A stretch of 64,000 bases of DNA, taken from Linum tenue. Taxonomy: Eukaryota > Streptophyta > Magnoliopsida > Malpighiales > Linaceae. The DNA is taken from the NCBI GenBank assembly GCA_946122785.1, contig CAMGYJ010000010.1:53258162-53322161 (forward strand), given 5' to 3'. The translations under genes were made by a program, and so were the position numbers. Positions within the stretch are counted from its first letter, which is position 1; each line of letters starts with the position of its first letter. The notes beneath the pieces were generated by a model, which worked only from the letters and a program-made list of their open reading frames with translations, had not been told where the DNA came from and ran no database searches. Shown here one piece after another: positions 57,601 through 64,000 of the stretch.

Positions 57601-60600
57601 TCCGTGATCTGTAGCCTCCAAAATAGAGAGAAAATGGCATTTCGGAAAAATCGTCCGAAATCTGTGATGCCCTTTGCAATCTGCCAAAAATGGACCCGGA
57701 AGAAATCCGCCCAAATCGGTCCTTAATGGAATTAATCGACGTTGAAGAATAGCCTCAGGCCGAATACCCCATCACTAGCCTTCAAAATCCATGGAAAATG
57801 GCCTTTCAAAAAAAATCCCCCAAGATATTACGATAATGCCATCGAAATATAAATTCGCCCAAATTGGTGCTTAATGGGCTTCATCATCCTTGGAGAATTG
57901 GATGAATAGACTTCATTATATGTGGAGAATAGCCTCGGGCTGAATCCGTGATCTGTAGCCTCCAAAATAGAGAGAAAATGGCATTTCGGAAAAATCGTCC
58001 GAAATCTGTGATGGTACCCCTTTGCAATCTGCCAAAAATGGACCCGGAAGAAATCCGCCCAAATCGGTCCTTAATGGAATTAATCGACGTTGAAGAATAG
58101 CCTCAGGCCGAATACCCCATCACTAGCCTTCAAAATCCATGGAAAATGGCCTTTCGAAAAAAATCCCCCAAGATATTACGATAATGCCATCGAAATATAA
58201 ATTCGCCCAAATCGGTGCTTAATGGGCTTCATCATCCTTGGAGAATTGGATGAATAGACTTCATTATATGTGGAGAATAGCCTCGGGCTGAATCCGTGAT
58301 CTGTAGCCTCCAAAATAGAGAGAAAATGACATTTCGGAAAAATCGTCAGAAATCTGTGATGGTACCCCTTTGCAATCTGCGCAAAATGGACCCGGAAGAA
58401 ATCCGCCCAAATCGGTCCTTAATGGACTTAATCGACGTTGAAGAATAGCCTCAGGCCGAATCCCTCATCAGTAGCCTTCAAAATCATGGAAAATGGCCTT
58501 TCGAAAAAAATCCCACAAGATATTACGATAATGACATCCAAAAATAAATTCGCCCAAATCGGTGCTTAATGGGCTTTATCATCCTTGGAGAATTGGATCA
58601 ATAGACTTCATTATATGTGGAGAATAGCCTCAGGCTGAATCCGTGATCTGTAGCCTCCAAAATAGAGAGAAAATGACATTTCGGAAAAATCGCCCGAAAT
58701 CTGTTATGGTACCCCTTTGCAATCTGCCAAAAATGGACCCGGAAGAAATCCGCCCAAATCGGTCCTTAATGGACTTAATCGACATTGAAGAATAGCCTCA
58801 GGCCGAATCCCCCATCAGTAGCCTTCAAAATCCATGGAAAATGGCCTTTCGAAAAAAATCCCCCAAGATATTACGATAATGCCATCCAAAAATAAATTCG
58901 CCCAAATCGGTGCTTAATGGGCTTCATCATCCTTGGAGAATTGGATCAATAGACTTCATTATATGTGGAGAATAGCCTCGGGCTGAATCCGTGATCTGTA
59001 GCCACCAAAATAGAGAGAAAATGGCATTTCGGTAAAATCGCCCGAAATCTGTGATGGTACTCCCTTTGCAACCTGCCAAAAATGGACCCGGAAGAAATCC
59101 GCCCAAATCGGTCCTTAATGGACTTAATCGACGTTGAAGAATAGCCTCAGGCAGAATCCCCCATCAGTAGCCTTCAAAATCCATGGAAAATGGCCTTTCG
59201 AAAAAAATCCCCCAAGATATTACGATAGTGCCATCCAAAAATAAATTCGCCCAAATCGGTGCTTAATGGGCTTCATCATCCTTGGAGAATTGGATCAATG
59301 GACTTCATTATATGTGGAGAATAGCCTCTGGCTGAATCCGTGATCTGTAGCCTCCAAAATAGAGAGAAAATGGCATTTCGGAAAAATCGCCCGAAATCTG
59401 TTATGGTACCCCTTTGCAATCTGCGCAAAATGGACCCGGAAGAAATCCGCCCAAATCGGTCCTTAATGGACTTAATCGACGTTGAAGAATAGCCTCAGGC
59501 CGAATCCCCCATCAGTAGCCTTCAAAATCCATGGAAAATGGCCTTTCGAAAAAAATCCCACAAGATATTACGATAATGACATCCAAAAATAAATTCGCCC
59601 AAATCTATGCTTAATGGGCTTCATCATCCTTGGAGAATTGGATCAATAAAATTCATTATATGTGGAGAATAGCCTCAGGCTGAATCCGTGATCTGTAGCC
59701 TCCAAAATAGAGAGAAAATGGCATTTCCGAAAAATCGCCCGAAATCTGTTATGGTACCCCTTTGCAATCTGCCAAAAATGGACCCGGAAGAAATCCGCCC
59801 AAATCGGTCCTTAATGGACTTAATCGACATTGAAGAATAGCCTCAGGCTGAATCCCCCATCAGTAGCCTTCAAAATCCATGGAAAATGGCCTTTCGAAAA
59901 AAATCCCACAAGATATTACGATAATGACATCCAAAAATAAATTCGCCCATATCGGTGCTTAATGGGCTTCATCATCCTTGGAGAATTGGATCAATGGACT
60001 TCATTATATGTGGAGAATAGCCTCTGGCTGAATCCGTGATCTGTAGCCTCCAAAATAGAGAGAAAATGGCATTTCGGAAATATCGTGCGAAATCTGTGAT
60101 GGTACCCCTTTGCAATCTGCCAAAAATGGACCCGGAAGAAATCCGCCCAAATCGGTCCTTAATGGAATTAATCGACGTTGAAGAATAGCCTCAGGCATAA
60201 TACCCCATCACTAGCCTTCAAAATCCATGGAAAATGGCCTTTCGAAAAAAATCCCCCAAGATATTACGATAATGCCATCGAAATATAAATTCGCCCAAAT
60301 CGGTGCTTAATGGGCTTCATCATCCTTGGAGAATTGGATGAATAGACTTCATTATATGTTGAGAATAGCCTCGGGCTGAATCCGTGATCTGTAGCCTCCA
60401 AAATAGAGAGAAAATGGCATTTCGGAAAAATCGTCCGAAATCTGTGATGGTACCCCTTTGCAATCTGCCAAAAATGGACCCGGAAGAAATCCGCCCAAAT
60501 CGGTCCTTAATGGAATTAATCGACGTTGAAGAATAGCCTCAGGCCGAATACCCCATCACTAGCCTTCAAAATCCATGGAAAATGGCCTTTCGAAAAAAAT

Positions 60601-63600
60601 CCCCCAAGATATTACGATAATGCCATCGAAATATAAATTCGCCCAAATCGGTGCTTAATGGGCTTCATCATCCTTGGAGAATTGGATGAATATACTTCAT
60701 TATATGTGGAGAATAGCCTCGGGCTGAATCCGTGATCTGTAGCCTCCAAAATAGAGAGAAAATAGCATTTCGGAAAAATCGTCCGAAATCTGTGATGGTA
60801 CCCCTTTGCAATCTGCCAAAAATGGACTCGGAAGAAATCCGCCCAAATCGGTCCTTAATGGAATTAATCGACGTTGAAGAATAGCCTCAGGCCGAATACC
60901 CCATCACTAGCCTTCAAAATCCATGGAAAATGGCCTTTCGAAAAAAATCCCCCAAGATATTACGATAATGCCATCGAAATATAAATTCGCCCAAATCGGT
61001 GCTTAATGGGCTTCATCATCCTTGGAGAATTGGATGAATAGACTTCATTATATGTGGAGAATAGCCTCGGGCTGAATCCGTGATCTGTAGCCTCCAAAAT
61101 AGAGAGAAAATGACATTTCGGAAAAATCGTCCGAAATCTGTGATGGTACCCCTTTGCAATCTGCCAAAAATGGACCCGGAAGAAATCCGCCCAAATCGGT
61201 CCTTAATGGAATTAATCGACGTTGAAGAATAGCCTCAGGCCGAATACCCCATCACTAGCCTTCAAAATCCATGGAAAATGGCCTTTCGAAAAAAATCCCC
61301 CAAGATATTACGATAATGCCATCGAAATATAAATTCGCCCAAATCGGTGCTTAATGGGCTTCATCATCCTTGGAGAATTGGATGAATAGACTTCATTATA
61401 TGTGGAGAATAGCCTCAGGCTGAATCCGTGATCTGTAGCCTCCAAAATAGAGAGAAAATGACATTTCGGAAAAATCGTCCGAAATCTGTGATGGTACCCC
61501 TTTGCAATCTGCCAAAAATGGACCCGGAAGAAATCCGCCCAAATCGGTCCTTAATGGAATTAATCGACGTTGAAGAATAGCCTCAGGCATAATACCCCAT
61601 CACTAGCCTTCAAAATCCATGGAAAATGGCCTTTCGAAAAAAATCCCCCAAGATATTACGATAATGCCATCGAAATATAAATTCGCCCAAATCGGTGCTT
61701 AATGGGCTTCATCATCCTTGGAGAATTGGATGAATAGACTTCATTATATGTTGAGAATAGCCTCGGGCTGAATCCGTGATCTGTAGCCTCCAAAATAGAG
61801 AGAAAATGGCATTTCGGAAAAATCGTCCGAAATCTGTGATGGTACCCCTTTGCAATCTGCCAAAAATGGACCCGGAAGAAATCCGCCCAAATCGGTCCTT
61901 AATGGAATTAATCGACGTTGAAGAATAGCCTCAGGCCGAATACCCCATCACTAGCCTTCAAAATCCATGGAAAATGGCCTTTCGAAAAAAATCCCCCAAG
62001 ATATTACGATAATGCCATCGAAATATAAATTCGCCCAAATCGGTGCTTAATGGGCTTCATCATCCTTGGAGAATTGGATGAATATACTTCATTATATGTG
62101 GAGAATAGCCTCGGGCTGAATCCGTGATCTGTAGCCTCCAAAATAGAGAGAAAATAGCATTTCGGAAAAATCGTCCGAAATCTGTGATGGTACCCCTTTG
62201 CAATCTGCCAAAAATGGACTCGGAAGAAATCCGCCCAAATCGGTCCTTAATGGAATTAATCGACGTTGAAGAATAGCCTCAGGCCGAATACCCCATCACT
62301 AGCCTTCAAAATCCATGGAAAATGGCCTTTCGAAAAAAATCCCCCAAGATATTACGATAATGCCATCGAAATATAAATTCGCCCAAATCGGTGCTTAATG
62401 GGCTTCATCATCCTTGGAGAATTGGATGAATAGACTTCATTATATGTGGAGAATAGCCTCGGGCTGAATCCGTGATCTGTAGCCTCCAAAATAGAGAGAA
62501 AATGACATTTCGGAAAAATCTTCCGAAATCTGTGATGGTACCCCTTTGCAATCTGCCAAAAATGGACCCGGAAGAAATCCGCCCAAATCGGTCCTTAATG
62601 GAATTAATCGACGTTGAAGAATAGCCTCAGGCCGAATACCCCATCACTAGCCTTCAAAATCCATGGAAAATGGCCTTTCGAAAAAAATCCCCCAAGATAT
62701 TACGATAATGCCATCGAAATATAAATTCGCCCAAATCGGTGCTTAATGGGCTTCATCATCCTTGGAGAATTGGATGAATAGACTTCATTATATGTGGAGA
62801 ATAGCCTCGGGCTGAATCCGTGATCTGTAGCCTCCAAAATAGAGAGAAAATGACATTTCGGAAAAATCGTCCGAAATCTGTGATGGTACCCCTTTGCAAT
62901 CTGCCAAAAATGGACCCGGAAGAAATCCGCCCAAATCGGTCCTTAATGGAATTAATCGACGTTGAAGAATAGCCTCAGGCCGAATACCCCATCACTAGCC
63001 TTCAAAATCCATGGAAAATGGCCTTTCGAAAAAAATCCCCCAAGATATTACGATAATGCCATCGAAATATAAATTCGCCCAAATCGGTGCTTAATGGGCT
63101 TCATCATCCTTGGAGAATTGGATCAATAGACTTCATTATATGTGGAGAATAGCCTCGGGCTGAATCCGTGATCTGTAGCCACCAAAATAGAGAGAAAATG
63201 GCATTTTGGAAAAATCGTCCGAAATCTGTGATGGTACCCCTTTGCAATCTGCGCAAAATGGACCCGGAAGAAATCCGCCCAAATCGGTCCTTAATGGAAT
63301 TAATCGACGTTGAAGAATAGCCTCAGGCCGAATACCCCATCACTAGCCTTCAAAATCCATGGAAAATGGCCTTTCGAAAAAAATCCCCCAAGTTATTACG
63401 ATAATGCCATCGAAATATAAATTCGCCCAAATCGGTGCTTAATGGGCTTCATCATCCTTGGAGAATTGGATGAATATACTTCATTATATGTGGAGAATAG
63501 CCTCGGGCTGAATCCGTGATCTGTAGCCTCCAAAATAGAGAGAAAATAGCATTTCGGAAAAATCGTCCGAAATCTGTGATGGTACCCCTTTGCAATCTGC

Positions 63601-64000
63601 CAAAAATGGACTCGGAAGAAATCCGCCCAAATCGGTCCTTAATGGAATTAATCGACGTTGAAGAATAGCCTCAGGCCGAATACCCCATCACTAGCCTTCA
63701 AAATCCATGGAAAATGGCCTTTCGAAAAAAATCCCCCAAGATATTACGATAATGCCATCGAAATATAAATTCGCCCAAATCGGTGCTTAATGGGCTTCAT
63801 CATCCTTGGAGAATTGGATGAATAGACTTCATTATATGTGGAGAATAGCCTCGGGATGAATCCGTGATCTGTAGCCTCCAAAATAGAGAGAAAATGACAT
63901 TTCGGAAAAATCGTCCGAAATCTGTGATGGTACCCCTTTGCAATCTGCCAAAAATGGACCCGGAAGAAATCCGCCCAAATCGGTCCTTAATGGAATTAAT
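51665..64000. repeat. Dimeric satellite array, ~347-bp unit, ~35 copies, continues past window
   Basis: The unit starts GTGGAGAATAGCCTCGGGCT and returns every 347-348 bp (51,665; 52,013; 52,361; 52,708 ...). Each unit is two diverged monomers: A, about 168 bp (GGAGAATAGCCTCGGGCTGA ... TAATGGACTTAATCGACGTT), and B, about 179 bp (GAAGAATAGCCTCAGGCCGA ... GACTTCATTATATGT). A and B share the GAATAGCCTC start, TAGCCTNCAAAAT, AAAATGGCNTTTCG and CCCAAATCGGTNCTTAATGG. Monomers near 170-180 bp are typical of centromeric or heterochromatic plant satellites. Copies are mostly intact; small indels occur (for example near 57,668). Open frames of 60-68 codons that recur on the minus strand are by-products of the repeat. 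Confidence 0.97.
59990..64000. repeat. Higher-order repeat of four dimers (~1,390 bp)
   Basis: Diagnostic variants recur every ~1,390 bp: GTTGAGAATAG at 60,359 and 61,750; CAGGCATAATACC at 60,191 and 61,584; GATGAATATACTTC at about 60,686, 62,076 and 63,467, each followed by AAAATAGCATTTC and GGACTCGGAAG. Intervening units carry AAAATGACATTTC. The whole stretch shares GGAATTAATCG, CCATCACTAG and CATCGAAATATAAATTC, absent from the left part of the array. Confidence 0.85.

Noticed and set aside
51572..61590. Repeated 64-77-codon minus-strand open frames in the satellite
   Set aside because: They recur only because the satellite unit recurs; most units break them with stops, and the peptides resemble nothing known.
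51665..64000. CRISPR-like or rDNA spacer array
   Set aside because: Units are long, directly adjacent with no unique spacers, and contain no rRNA-like sequence; a plant satellite explains it fully.
1..64000. tRNA, rRNA or microRNA genes
   Set aside because: None could be recognised by eye with enough structure; a covariance-model scan would be needed to exclude them.

Overview
The window reads as nuclear DNA of a eudicot plant. Genes have many short GT-AG introns, two genes have the TIR-NBS-LRR (TNL) architecture that eudicots carry and monocots lack, and plant-specific families (DUF506, steroleosin-type HSD, chloroplast bestrophin) are present. No species is claimed. Exon limits below were worked out by eye from splice sites and reading phase.

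Layout. 1-4,300: a replication-protein-A-like (RPA) gene fragment, possible Helitron 3' ends, and an intact-looking 884-bp non-autonomous hAT element with a perfect 8-bp target duplication. 4,500-15,000: a small gene island with an HSD/steroleosin-type short-chain dehydrogenase (-), a DUF506 protein (+) and a 13-exon ABHD11-like alpha/beta hydrolase (-). 15,859-34,184: two TNL genes on the minus strand around an NTF2-like plastid protein, a bestrophin-like thylakoid channel and an intronless DUF2828/vWA protein. TNL1 is broken twice, by a TGA just after the P-loop and by a 1,794-bp Helitron inserted exactly between A and T in its last exon. TNL2 is open over four exons (1,215 aa). TNL relics follow at 34.6-35.5 kb. 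35.6-40.5 kb: two more hAT elements with perfect 8-bp target duplications, a Mutator-like element holding a FAR1-type domain between two long GC-rich palindromes, and a probable solo LTR. 40.5-48.8 kb: three RPA1-like OB-fold genes in a row on the minus strand, with a Helitron-type 3' terminus beyond the last one. 48.8-51.6 kb: LTR-like, gene-free sequence. 51,665-64,000: a continuous satellite array, period about 347 bp, each unit a dimer of two diverged monomers of about 168 and 179 bp, with nested higher-order repeats. It runs off the window end.

Themes. (i) A promoter plus 126-nt targeting exon is shared by the ABHD11-like gene, an orphan copy at 23.0 kb and, in part, the bestrophin gene. 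(ii) TNL1 lies between two diverged direct repeats of about 1.1 kb made of the ABHD11 5' end, the spacer and the NTF2 3' end, which suggests a segmental duplication around the resistance gene. (iii) The Helitron/TNL1 junctions can be read to the base. (iv) The window crosses from genes into a large satellite block with higher-order structure, as expected at pericentromeric or knob heterochromatin.
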